Source of the DNA: Pseudoduganella umbonata
GTDB taxonomy: Bacteria; Pseudomonadota; Gammaproteobacteria; Burkholderiales; Burkholderiaceae_D
Reading direction: 5' to 3'
Length of the DNA: 64,000 nt
Assembly (NCBI RefSeq): GCF_014192225.1
Contig: NZ_JACHXS010000002.1
Coordinates: forward strand, 558,001 to 622,000
Shown: piece after piece, positions 54,827 to 63,291 of the stretch
Numbering within the stretch: the stretch's first letter is position 1
How the letters are laid out: each line of letters begins with the position of its first letter
Notes under the pieces: generated by a model
The model's database searches: none
Told to the model about the DNA's origin: nothing
What the model saw: only the letters and a program-made list of their open reading frames with translations
Program-made: the position numbers and the translations under genes

Positions 54827-55123
54827 GCACGATCTATCATGAAGCATGCGCCAGCAGACATGCCCGGGCTGTGGGCACGTCTCGACAGATAACCGGCAGT
54901 CCCAGGCATCGTTCCTCTGCATTGGCCGTCCGCAGGAATCCCTTTCCTTCAGGAAGGGGAGGATGTCGAGGGCAATCAAGCGGCATCCGGACGCTTCAGT
55001 TGTTAGCATGTCCGCCTGGTCGGCGCGATGTGTCCTGCGCCGGCATCGCCATGCTCCGGGACGGTTGTGGCTGGGTCGCGACAGGACACGCCAGGATTAC
55101 TCAACATAATGAGGGGACGACTC

Positions 55124-58093
55124 ATGGGCATCTCTACTTCACCCGCTTCACGTTCACCCGCATCACGTTCACCCGCATCACGTTCTCCCGCTTCACGTTC
55201 ACCCGCATCACGTCGCGCCACCCGGGTGCGGCTGGTACCACTGCTGCTGGCGCTGGCGGTCGGCCAGGCTTGCGCCGCGGCGGCCGTCAACGGTGCGCCG
55301 GGAACACCTGGCACGCACGGTGCGCGGCCGGGCGCGGCGGGCGGCGTCGGAGGCGCCGGCGAGAACGCGATCGCCTCGTCGGGACCGAACAGCGGCAACG
55401 GCAATACTGCCGATGCCAGCGGCGGCACCGGCGGTCCGGGTGGCAACGGTGCCGCGGGCGGCTTCGGGCAGAACGGCGGAGCGGCCGGCGCGGGAGGGAA
55501 CGGCGGCGGCGCCAGCGCCACGGCCGGTTCGCACCCGGTTGCCGGCGCCGCCACGGTGGCAGCCTCGGCAACCGGTGGCACGGGCGGCGCCAGCGGCCTG
55601 CCGGGGGCGGGCGGCAACGGTGCCGACGTGGGGGCTGGTGCCATGGGAGGTGCGGGCGGCAACGCCAACGCCGTTGCCGTGGGCAGCGCGCAGGGCAGCG
55701 ACGCGGTGACGGTACTCGTACATGCAGCCGGCGGTACCGGCGGGACCGGCAACGGCATCGGTGCCGGCGCCGGCCAGGCCGGCACCGCCAGCGCGTCCGC
55801 CAACGGAGAGTCCGATACCGGCACCGTCAATGTGCTGGTCACGCAGCGCGGCGGTAGTGGCGGCCATGCGACGCACGCCGACGGCACCGATGGCGGCGGC
55901 TCGCAACTGCTGAATGCCGCCACCGGCTACACGGCGGGCCGCCTGACGCTGTTCCAGAACGCCCATGGCGGGGCGGGGGGCGGCAGCGGCGCCGCGGCGG
56001 GCGGGAACGGCGGCGCGGCCGGTGCGACGTTGACGCTGAGCGACGGCACGGCCAGCGCGCTGCAAGCCACCCTGCTTTCCCAGGGCGGCAGCGGCGGCAA
56101 CGGCTTGACGCAAAGCGGCAACGGCGGCACTGCCGGCAGCGCGCTGGAACTGAGATCGACCGCCAAGGCGGCCACCGTGGAAGGCGATACGACCGCATTC
56201 GGCGGGTCCGGCGCGGCAGGCCAGGGGGCCGCCGGCAACGGCGCGAGAGCCAGCAGTTCCACCATCCTGGCCGGCATGCGGCAGGTGACCGGTTCGGCGA
56301 CCGCGATCGGCGGAACAGGCGGCACGGCGTCCGTCGGAAACGCTCACGGCACGGGCGGCATTGCCGTCAGCACGCTGCAACTGTCCGGCGGCAGCGTGTC
56401 CGGCAGCAGCAATGCTACGGGTGGCAACGGTGGCGGCAGCGGCGACGTGACGGGCAACGGCGCGCAGGGCGCCGCGGCCGACAGCCGGGCGACGGGAGCG
56501 GCAGACGGCGCCGGCGCGGCGACGTTGCTGGCCAGCGCCTACGGCGGCGCCGGCGGCGCGGCCAGCGGCACCGGCAACACGGGTGGCGCCGGCGCCGGGG
56601 CCGCCGTTGCGGTGACCGGCAGCAGCACCAGCGGCGACGTGACGCTCAGGGCCCATCTGCAGGGCGGCGCCGGCGGTGTCGGCCTGGATGGCGCCGATGG
56701 CGGTGCCGGCGGTGCCGCCACGCTGATCGACACGGTCAGCGGTGCGACCTCGGGCAACTTGTCGCTGACCCAGCAGGCCTACGGCGGTGCCGGCGGCGCC
56801 AGCGCAGCGGGGATGGCGGCGCAGGGCGCCGCCGCGGTATCGCGGCTGACGCTCGACGATGCCGCCGCCCGCCGCCTCACGGCCAATGTGGTGGCGGCCG
56901 GCGGCAGTGGCGGGGATGCTCCGAATGGCCTGGGCACCGCGGGTGGCAACGGCGAAGCCGTCCTGGTGCTCTCGTCCAGCGTGGCCGCGGCCTACGTTGC
57001 CGGGTCCACGAATGCCCAGGGCGGCAGTGCCGGGTTCAGCGGCAGCTCCGCCGGCGTGGGCGGCAATGCGCTGGCCCGCACCACGGTGACGGCTGTCGAC
57101 CAGGCCCGCGCCCAGGCAGCGGCTACCGGCGGCCAGGGCGGCGGGAGCGCCAATGCGCTGTCGCGCGCCGAGTCCGCGGCGACGGCGCAGGCCTATGCTG
57201 CGGCACAGGGTGGCGGCGCCGGGCAGGGCACCGCAAAGGCATTGTCGGAAGCGCGGGGCGGCGCGACAGGCGGCACCAACGCCAGCGCGCAAGCCAGCGG
57301 TCTGCAAGCCGATGCCACGGCCCGTTCGTGGGCGCTGGGCACGGCCGTCAACGGTGCGCAGGCGCGGGGCACCGGCGCTGCCGGCACGGTGGCGGCAACC
57401 AGTACCTCGACCGGAACGAACGGCGTGCTGGTTGCCACCGGCGCCAGCGCGCCCGTATCCGGCTCCGCGGTGGCCACCACGGGGGCCAACGTGGGCGGCA
57501 CCGCCTACGGACTGGCGCTGCCCACGGTCGGTTTCCAGGCACAGTCGTATGCGGTGGCCCGGCCGTCGGCAGCCACGGTGGACGGCGTGCTGGCCGCTTC
57601 GCCGGCCGTCGCGGCCGCGCTCGAGAATGGCGAGGTGATCGGCATCGGCACGATGGCCGGCGCCTATTCGTCCGCCATGTTCGGCGCGCATACCTACGAG
57701 ACGTCGGCCAGTTTCGTGTTCAACACGGCACTGGAAAGCACGCTGATACTGGGACTGGCCGGGTCGCTGTCGGCAGGCGCCGACTTCGAGACACTGGAAC
57801 TGACGCTCAGCAGCCAGGGCGTCGAAATGTTCTCGGAAACGTTCACCAGCGCCGCGGCGGCGCAGCTGTTTTTCGATGACAACGCGCTGACACTGGGAAC
57901 GCTGGCTGCCGGCGAGCAGGAGCTGCTGCTGACCACCGGCTTCACGCTGAATGCGGAAGGCGGCCTGGGCTTCCAGTACGTGCTTGGCGTGACGCCGGTT
58001 CCCGAACCCGGCACGTGGATCATGCTGCTGGCGGGCCTGACGGTATTGCTGGTGCGCTGGCCGGCGCGCCGCAAGCTTGCCGTTGACCGGTAA
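55124..58093 (+). CDS. Large glycine-rich PEP-CTERM exported protein
   Basis: The 989-residue protein carries five SPASR repeats at residues 6-30, then a hydrophobic signal segment (VRLVPLLLALAVGQACAAAA). About 800 residues of Gly/Ala/Asn/Ser-rich repeats follow (GGAGG, GGTGG, GGNGG with intervening beta-like segments). The end is a PEP-CTERM sorting signal: VPEPGTWIMLLAGL and a basic tail RWPARRK. PEP-CTERM proteins are processed by exosortase, usually for surface or matrix export. The repeats resemble beta-helical adhesins and PE-PGRS-like glycine-rich sequence. The ATG at 55124 follows GAGGGG. No exosortase gene is in the window. Confidence 0.85.
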   Translation: MGISTSPASRSPASRSPASRSPASRSPASRRATRVRLVPLLLALAVGQACAAAAVNGAPGTPGTHGARPGAAGGVGGAGENAIASSGPNSGNGNTADASGGTGGPGGNGAAGGFGQNGGAAGAGGNGGGASATAGSHPVAGAATVAASATGGTGGASGLPGAGGNGADVGAGAMGGAGGNANAVAVGSAQGSDAVTVLVHAAGGTGGTGNGIGAGAGQAGTASASANGESDTGTVNVLVTQRGGSGGHATHADGTDGGGSQLLNAATGYTAGRLTLFQNAHGGAGGGSGAAAGGNGGAAGATLTLSDGTASALQATLLSQGGSGGNGLTQSGNGGTAGSALELRSTAKAATVEGDTTAFGGSGAAGQGAAGNGARASSSTILAGMRQVTGSATAIGGTGGTASVGNAHGTGGIAVSTLQLSGGSVSGSSNATGGNGGGSGDVTGNGAQGAAADSRATGAADGAGAATLLASAYGGAGGAASGTGNTGGAGAGAAVAVTGSSTSGDVTLRAHLQGGAGGVGLDGADGGAGGAATLIDTVSGATSGNLSLTQQAYGGAGGASAAGMAAQGAAAVSRLTLDDAAARRLTANVVAAGGSGGDAPNGLGTAGGNGEAVLVLSSSVAAAYVAGSTNAQGGSAGFSGSSAGVGGNALARTTVTAVDQARAQAAATGGQGGGSANALSRAESAATAQAYAAAQGGGAGQGTAKALSEARGGATGGTNASAQASGLQADATARSWALGTAVNGAQARGTGAAGTVAATSTSTGTNGVLVATGASAPVSGSAVATTGANVGGTAYGLALPTVGFQAQSYAVARPSAATVDGVLAASPAVAAALENGEVIGIGTMAGAYSSAMFGAHTYETSASFVFNTALESTLILGLAGSLSAGADFETLELTLSSQGVEMFSETFTSAAAAQLFFDDNALTLGTLAAGEQELLLTTGFTLNAEGGLGFQYVLGVTPVPEPGTWIMLLAGLTVLLVRWPARRKLAVDR
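55139..55213. repeat. Five in-frame 15-bp repeats encoding SPASR
   Basis: Units TCACCCGC(A/T)TCACGT begin at 55139, 55154, 55169, 55184 and 55199, each coding for Ser-Pro-Ala-Ser-Arg before the signal peptide of the PEP-CTERM protein. The near-identity and 15-base period suggest copy-number variation without frameshift. Confidence 0.9.
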
Positions 58094-58139
58094 CCGTGCG
58101 GACCGTGCCGGCGCATGGCGCTGGTTCGGCGACGCTGGC

Positions 58140-58195
58140 CCGATTCGAGTCTTGTCCGATTCGAGTCTTGTCCGATTGGAGTCTTGTCCGATTCA
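58140..58195. repeat. 16-bp tandem repeat (CCGATTCGAGTCTTGT)
   Basis: CCGATT begins at 58140, 58156, 58172 and 58188, giving three and a half units. The block is flanked by related GCTGGTTCGGC copies at about 58130 and 58199. It lies between the PEP-CTERM gene and a convergent small gene. Confidence 0.85.
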
Positions 58196-58211
58196 ATGCT
58201 GGTTCGGCTGG

Positions 58212-58243
58212 CCCGCGGGAAGCTTCTTCCTGCGGGTTTTTTT
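58212..58243 (+). terminator. Rho-independent terminator after the PEP-CTERM gene
   Basis: CCCGC-G-GGAAG and CTTCC-T-GCGGG form a stem with loop CTT, followed by seven T residues at 58237-58243 on the plus strand. It lies at the convergent border with the next minus-strand gene. Confidence 0.85.
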
Positions 58244-58493
58244 ACGCCTGCGCCAGTTGCGCCAGCACGCGGTCGCGGTTGTTCATCATGAACGTGCGAA
58301 ATGCCGGCTCCTTGACGGCCAGCCGCACGAGCCCCGGCAGCAGCTCGTAGCAGCAGCCGATGACGGTATTCATCGCCTGCTCGTTCTGCAGTGCCGCTAC
58401 CGTCCACTCCCCCGGTTTGCCGTCCAGCTTCTGCAGTATCTGCGCGCGGTGCTCGCCGATGACGCGCGATACTGGTTGCATCAGATCGACCAT
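58242..58493 (-). CDS. Small hypothetical protein
   Basis: The 83-residue protein (MVDLMQPVSRVIGEHRAQIL and onward) is preceded by an excellent GGAGGAAAC site before the ATG at 58493. It is helical and carries a Cys-Cys pair (VIGCCYELLPGLVRLAVKEP). A short hydrophobic run is present but no clear signal or membrane segment. I do not recognise the family. It is transcribed away from the module-protein operon that starts at 58651. Confidence 0.65.
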   Translation of the reverse strand: MVDLMQPVSRVIGEHRAQILQKLDGKPGEWTVAALQNEQAMNTVIGCCYELLPGLVRLAVKEPAFRTFMMNNRDRVLAQLAQA

Positions 58494-58650
58494 GTTTCCT
58501 CCTGTGTGTGAAAACCACAGTGTGCTGCCGGCCGTCATCGATGTTAATGATCTGAAGCAATGATTGCCTTCAGGCATTGATTTCTCGCAATCTCGTTCGT
58601 CTCCGCCCCGCTTAGAGTTGGCTTCGGACCAGTTCATCTGCGGGAAAAAC

Positions 58651-59412
58651 ATGAAAAACCACGGGACCTTGGCGGTGCTGCTGCTGCTGGCGGGCGGCCT
58701 GATCTACTCCGCCATGCAGCAGCCGCGCGACCGGCTGCAATCGAACCGGCGTGGAGCCGAGGCTACGGCAAGCATGGCCCAGGCGCGCGGCCTGTCGCAT
58801 GGGACGCCGAAGCTTGCTGCCGAAACGGCCGGCGGGCGGATCGACCGGCTGCCGGCAGACACGCTGCACGACATGCCCTCGCACCAGGATACGGGCCGCT
58901 TCGTCTGCAAACTGCCCGCGGAGGTGGGACCGGTGCCGCTGCTGGACGCCGTCGACGCCTATCTGCGCGGCTTGCCGGACAGCCGCCGCGATCCGGACCT
59001 GCTGCGTGGCCTGCACCGTGCGGCGCAACAGGGCAACTGGCTGGCCAAGGTGCAGCTGTTCCTGTCGACGTTAGGCAACCCGGCACCGGACGACACGACG
59101 CTCTTCAGCACGATCACGCTGATCGAGTGGATGCAGGAGCACCGCATCGGCACGCTGTACGCAGCCATCGGCGACGCGGCCGGCGCATCCGGCCAGCACC
59201 ACGGCGCGCCTGGCAACGCGCTTTCCAGCCTCGATATCTACGCCGCCATGCATCACAACTATCCGTCGCAGTACAAGGTGGGACGCGAGCTGCTGCGCAG
59301 CGGCGACGCGCGGCAGGTCGCCACCGGGCGGCGCATGCTCGATTGCGCGGCGCGGGCGCTGCCGGTGTATCGGCAGGCGGACGAAAGCCGGGCGCTGGCG
59401 GTGCGCGGTTGA
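58651..59412 (+). CDS. Exported protein of unknown family, module copy 1
   Basis: The 253-residue protein has an N-terminal membrane anchor (LAVLLLLAGGLIYSAM) and one copy of a ~190-residue module. Module landmarks are RFVCKLPAEVGPVPLLDAV (Cys86), GNWLAKVQLF, TLIEWMQEHRIGTLYAAI, a block beginning YAAMHHNYPSQYKVGREL, and MLDCAARAL (Cys232). The two cysteines lie 146 residues apart, nearly the same spacing as in the other copies. Sequence after GNW resembles Sel1-like helical repeats, but the match is weak. It starts at ATG 58651; the next gene starts 23 bases after its stop. Confidence 0.75.
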   Translation: MKNHGTLAVLLLLAGGLIYSAMQQPRDRLQSNRRGAEATASMAQARGLSHGTPKLAAETAGGRIDRLPADTLHDMPSHQDTGRFVCKLPAEVGPVPLLDAVDAYLRGLPDSRRDPDLLRGLHRAAQQGNWLAKVQLFLSTLGNPAPDDTTLFSTITLIEWMQEHRIGTLYAAIGDAAGASGQHHGAPGNALSSLDIYAAMHHNYPSQYKVGRELLRSGDARQVATGRRMLDCAARALPVYRQADESRALAVRG

Positions 59413-59435
59413 TTTTTCAAACATAGGAGAAAGTC

Positions 59436-60137
59436 ATGGCACGTCAATGGATGATCGCGGTCCTGTTACTGCTGGGCCTTGGAACAATTCACATGGCTGG
59501 TACACACCGGCCACAAGCGCCTGTTGCTAGCAAGGATCCATACGCCTGGCTGGGGCCATTGCCAGGAAAAATCGACCATATCGACATTGGGCCGCGCTGG
59601 AAGCGGCTCGTCGATGAAGTCGTCAAGGATGCCCGGGCTGCCGACGTGCGCCGATTCGTCTGCAAGATCCCGGCGGAAGTCGGAGCGCTGCCGATGATGC
59701 AGGCGGTCGTGCGCTACGCAGACGGGCTGCCCGGCAGCCTGGACGACCAAGCGCTGGCAGACGGCCTGTCGCAGGCAGCGGCGCGTGGTAACTGGCTCGC
59801 CCGCGCGCAACTGTTTTCCCATCTCCGCGAAACAGAAGACATGGCGACACGCTACCGGCTTCTCCAGCTGGCGGAATGGCTGCACCGGCACCGGCTCGGC
59901 CATCTGTATGTGGGACTGGAGGATCAGGTCTGGGCCAGTCCCGACGAGCATGACACCTCGGTCGCTCACGACCCCTCGAGGTTCGTTGCCGCCGCTGCCA
60001 TGCACCATGACTACGCGGCGCAAGCCAGCGTCGGCAGGGCACTGATTGAAATGGACGATCCGGAGTTGGTTGCGGCAGGAGGCAGGATGCTGGCGTGTGC
60101 AGCCAGTGCAAGGGATTTATATCGAAAGACGAAATGA
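59436..60137 (+). CDS. Exported protein of unknown family, module copy 2
   Basis: The 233-residue protein has a signal-like N-terminus (MIAVLLLLGLGTIHMAG) and one full module. Landmarks are PYAWLGPLPG, RFVCKIPAEVGALPMMQAV (Cys76), AAARGNWLARAQLF, LAEWLHRHRLGHLYVGL, AAMHHDYAAQASVGRALIE, and MLACAASA (Cys221). The cysteine spacing is 145 residues. A strong AGGAGAAAG site precedes the ATG. It appears to be a paralogue of the genes on either side. Function is unknown. Confidence 0.75.
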   Translation: MARQWMIAVLLLLGLGTIHMAGTHRPQAPVASKDPYAWLGPLPGKIDHIDIGPRWKRLVDEVVKDARAADVRRFVCKIPAEVGALPMMQAVVRYADGLPGSLDDQALADGLSQAAARGNWLARAQLFSHLRETEDMATRYRLLQLAEWLHRHRLGHLYVGLEDQVWASPDEHDTSVAHDPSRFVAAAAMHHDYAAQASVGRALIEMDDPELVAAGGRMLACAASARDLYRKTK

Positions 60138-60255
60138 AGCGAACAACAGCCGTAATGCGATAGCCCCGGAAGTGTCCGGACCCCTGATCCAAATGCGTAT
60201 GCGCCTCAACGCTTGCGCGACGTGGGACACAGCATTGACCAGACGAGACCCGCAA

Positions 60256-62880
60256 ATGTTAAAAACTTTGACTTTCCTGGCGATCATGGCGCTCGCTTCC
60301 GCAACCGCGCGTGCCGATACGAACGAAAAAGCGCCGATACACATGACGGAGCAGGAGGCGGCCACGATGTCGTGGCTGGGTCCACCACCGGCGAAGCTGG
60401 AAGAGGGGGCATTCACAGGCCTTCTCAACGAATTGGGCGCCGACCTGCCGAAAGATCCGGAGCAGGCTATATTGGACTTCAACTGCAAGCTGCCTGCGGA
60501 AGCGGGACCGGTTCCGGCGATGGAAGTGGTCCAACAATTCCTGAAGAATCCCGCGGCCAGCACCGGCGATGCAACTTTACGCTACCGCCTTTTCGCGGCA
60601 GCAGCAGAAGGCAACTGGATCGCCCGGAGCCTCGTCTTCGAATTCCTGATGCATAGCGACAAGAAGGGCGTCGACGAGGTGCGAGCATTCCAGCTGATGA
60701 CCTGGATGCGCCAGAACAAGATCGGTTCGCTGTATTCCTTCTGGTCGGATTTTTTCAGCGCGCGAGGCGGCGGCAGTGGGGATCACAATGTGCATCAAAA
60801 CCCGCTGATGGTGCTTGCCGCGCTTCAGCACAGCTACGCAGCGCAGCGGCGAGTGGGCCTCGCGCTGGTGGAGACACCCAGGAAGGAGCTGATAGGGGTT
60901 GGCGAGGAAATGATCGCGTGCGCGGATTCGGCACTTTCCGGCGCAAGCGCGGTGAGTGGGGATGCCGGCGGGCCAGCCGATGACAGCTATGCCTGGCTTG
61001 GCCCACTACCGTCGCATGGCAGGTCGAAGGCGGCAGGGCAGAAAGCCGACAAGGTCATCGATGCTGTGCGGAGGGATGGCATGTTGCGCAAGCCGGTCAC
61101 CAGTTTCATCTGCAAGTCACCCGTCGAAGTCGGTCCGGTACCAATGATGGAAGCTGTGGAACGCTACCTGGACGCTCTTTTCGAGGCCCGCCTTGATCAA
61201 GAAGCGAAACGTGGGCTCGTCCAGGCTGCGGCACGCGGCAACTGGCTGGCCCGCTCGCTCTTGTTGAACATGGTTCGCTCATCCAGCAAGAGTAAAGACC
61301 ATTACCGTGCGGCGCAACTGCTGGAATGGCTGCATGAACACCGGATCGGCACGGTGTATTCCGCCATCAATGACGAATTGAGGACGAGCCAGCCCTATAA
61401 CAGCGCGGTGCGGCACGGTGTGTACCTCCTTGATATCGCGGCGGCCCTCAGCCACGACTACTATGCGCAGCTCAGGGTCGGGGAAATTCTGGTTGCAAGC
61501 GACAATCAACGGCTCGCCGCTACGGGAAAGAAAATGCTGGCGTGCGCACCACGCCACATCAACGCTTACCGGCGGCTCGCTGGCGGCCAAGCTTGGGCGG
61601 CGCGTTTGCGGCGGGTGCAAGAGAAAGACGCGCCGACATTTACGCCAGTGCATCACGCGGTGTGGAACAATAATCCTGGACTGGTGCGGGAGCTCATAGA
61701 AAGGGGCGATGTCGATATCAATGCCAGAAGCGGCAACGGCGATACGGCGCTTGAAATCGCGTTGCGCGCCATGCCGCAGAATCCAGAGCTGATCGGGATC
61801 CTGCTCGATGCCGGCGCGACTGTCCACGCAGGTCCGGGGTCCGGCACCTGCGGGCAGCAGCCCTGCCCCGCCAGGGCTCCCCTCCGCGCGGCAGTGGAAC
61901 ACAGCGAACCACATCCGCAGGTCATCGCGGCGCTGATCGCGGCCGGAGCGGAACCCTTCCAGCCTTCGCAGACTGATCCGGATGCAGATGGCACGCCTTT
62001 CAGCCAGTCGTTCGCGTCGTATGAATCCGGCGGGCACCGCTTTGTGCTCGAACAATTTCTCGCTACCGGCAAGCTCGATCCAAAGTCGGCGCTGGCGAAC
62101 CTGTACCTTGTGCAGTCGACCAGATACCTGAAGGTGATGGAGCGGTTGTTGAAATACGGGATTACACCCAAGGGATCCGATGATCTCATCAGCTCCATGA
62201 CCTTGATGGACACCACGCCGGAGGATGAGCGTCGCCGTATCGATATGGTTGACAGGCTCCAGCGACAATATCCATTCTTGCGAAAGCAGATGCGTGGGCA
62301 GCAAGGGTACGAGGCCCTGAAGAGTGCCGTCGGAGCATGCAGGCTCGGGCTCGCGCTCTACTTGCTGAAACAGGGGGCGCCTCCCAGCGATGCGTCTTCG
62401 CGCAGCGGTATCCTGGATGAGTTCCTGAGCAGTTGCGATCCTCGGGAAGAAATACCGGAGGACGCAGGAAAACCGGCACGCCAGGCTTTTCTGGGGAAGT
62501 TGAAGAAGCTGCGTTATGACGTGAACGGCGTGCAGTACGGGGACTGTCCCGCCTGGTTGTACCGCGACGGACCGTGTGGCCTCCCGGAAAACGACGATGT
62601 GGTGGGCGCCTTGCTGAACATGGGCGCGCAGCCATATCGGCTGACATCCGATAAAAACAGCAATGTTCTCAGGGCTGCCATCGGTGGCTGCCGCCAGCGT
62701 GCGCTGGACATGATTCTGGCGAAATCGCCCGCGCCGCTGGACCAGCAAGGGCGCACAGTAATCGAGCAAGGCCTGGAGCTTGCTGGCGAGGAGCTGGAGC
62801 GCCGGGATTTACGCTGCTCGCAGGACTTCTATCGAAAGACTTGTGCCAGCCTGAAGGCCATGCTTGCCCGCGCCAAATAA
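60256..62880 (+). CDS. Exported two-module protein with ankyrin-like repeats
   Basis: The 874-residue protein has a signal peptide (LTFLAIMALASATARAD) and two tandem modules. Module 3a has SWLGPPPAK, FNCKLPAEAGPVPAMEV (Cys77), GNWIARSLVFEFL, and MIACADSAL (Cys222). Module 3b has YAWLGPLPSHG, FICKSPVEVGPVPMMEAV (Cys286), GNWLARSLLLNMV, LLEWLHEHRIGTVYSAI, and MLACAPRHI (Cys430). From about residue 460 ankyrin-like units follow (TPVHHAVWNNNPGLVRELIE, DTALEIALRAMPQNPELIGI, LLDAGATVHAG and later units). The start at 60256 gives a proper signal; longer starts run into the previous gene. Codon use looks less G/C-rich than in neighbouring genes. Function is unknown; the ankyrin part suggests protein binding. 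Confidence 0.78.
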   Translation: MLKTLTFLAIMALASATARADTNEKAPIHMTEQEAATMSWLGPPPAKLEEGAFTGLLNELGADLPKDPEQAILDFNCKLPAEAGPVPAMEVVQQFLKNPAASTGDATLRYRLFAAAAEGNWIARSLVFEFLMHSDKKGVDEVRAFQLMTWMRQNKIGSLYSFWSDFFSARGGGSGDHNVHQNPLMVLAALQHSYAAQRRVGLALVETPRKELIGVGEEMIACADSALSGASAVSGDAGGPADDSYAWLGPLPSHGRSKAAGQKADKVIDAVRRDGMLRKPVTSFICKSPVEVGPVPMMEAVERYLDALFEARLDQEAKRGLVQAAARGNWLARSLLLNMVRSSSKSKDHYRAAQLLEWLHEHRIGTVYSAINDELRTSQPYNSAVRHGVYLLDIAAALSHDYYAQLRVGEILVASDNQRLAATGKKMLACAPRHINAYRRLAGGQAWAARLRRVQEKDAPTFTPVHHAVWNNNPGLVRELIERGDVDINARSGNGDTALEIALRAMPQNPELIGILLDAGATVHAGPGSGTCGQQPCPARAPLRAAVEHSEPHPQVIAALIAAGAEPFQPSQTDPDADGTPFSQSFASYESGGHRFVLEQFLATGKLDPKSALANLYLVQSTRYLKVMERLLKYGITPKGSDDLISSMTLMDTTPEDERRRIDMVDRLQRQYPFLRKQMRGQQGYEALKSAVGACRLGLALYLLKQGAPPSDASSRSGILDEFLSSCDPREEIPEDAGKPARQAFLGKLKKLRYDVNGVQYGDCPAWLYRDGPCGLPENDDVVGALLNMGAQPYRLTSDKNSNVLRAAIGGCRQRALDMILAKSPAPLDQQGRTVIEQGLELAGEELERRDLRCSQDFYRKTCASLKAMLARAK

Positions 62881-62913
62881 AAAAACCGCCAGTCTCGCGA
62901 CCGGCGGCTTTTT
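62881..62913 (+). terminator. Terminator after the module-protein operon
   Basis: CCGCC-A-GTC and GAC-C-GGCGG form a stem with a short TCGC loop, followed by CTTTTT. It begins right after the stop at 62880, with an A-run on the left, and so marks the end of the operon. Confidence 0.85.
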
Positions 62914-62919
62914 CACATC

Positions 62920-62996
62920 TGGTGGTGATAGGTGGACTTGAACCACCGACCCCAGCATTATGAGTGCTGTGCTCTAACCAGCTGAGCTATATCACC
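62920..62996 (-). tRNA. tRNA-Met (CAT), copy 1
   Basis: The 77-nt gene read on the minus strand has acceptor arms GGTGATA and TATCACC, discriminator A, encoded CCA, D-arm AGCTCAGCTGGTTAGAGC, anticodon CAT in the CTCATAA loop, and T-loop GGTTCAAGTCC. The GAGCACAGCACTCATAATGC pattern matches elongator tRNA-Met rather than initiator or tRNA-Ile2. Confidence 0.93.
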
Positions 62997-63072
62997 GCAA
63001 ACTGTACAACGATGTTCCTGAAGAAAAATGACCTGAGCCGTCGCCGGTCAGGCCATTCGTCTTGAATTCTGG

Positions 63073-63149
63073 TGGTGGTGATAGGTGGACTTGAACCACC
63101 GACCCCAGCATTATGAGTGCTGTGCTCTAACCAACTGAGCTATATCACC
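63073..63149 (-). tRNA. tRNA-Met (CAT), copy 2
   Basis: A second 77-nt copy with the same acceptor, anticodon and encoded CCA. It differs from copy 1 in one D-loop base (TTGG instead of CTGG). The two genes are 76 bases apart and likely co-transcribed. The gap to miaA (63150-63291) shows no further feature. Confidence 0.93.
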
Positions 63150-63291
63150 GCAACGGCAGGCATTATGCAGGCTGCCACCCACCCTGTCAAGGAAAGCGCC
63201 AATTTTGCGCTTTCAATGGACAATCGAACAATATAGCGCAAATCGGTAACGTGCAGCGCAAATGCGCGACATCGACGCAACAGCGCCTGGT

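Noticed and set aside
62920..63149. tRNA-Ile2 (CAT, lysidine-modified) instead of tRNA-Met
   Set aside because: The stem GAGCACAGCACTCATAATGC and GGGGTC variable region follow the elongator tRNA-Met pattern. tRNA-Ile2 genes usually show a different acceptor and anticodon stem.
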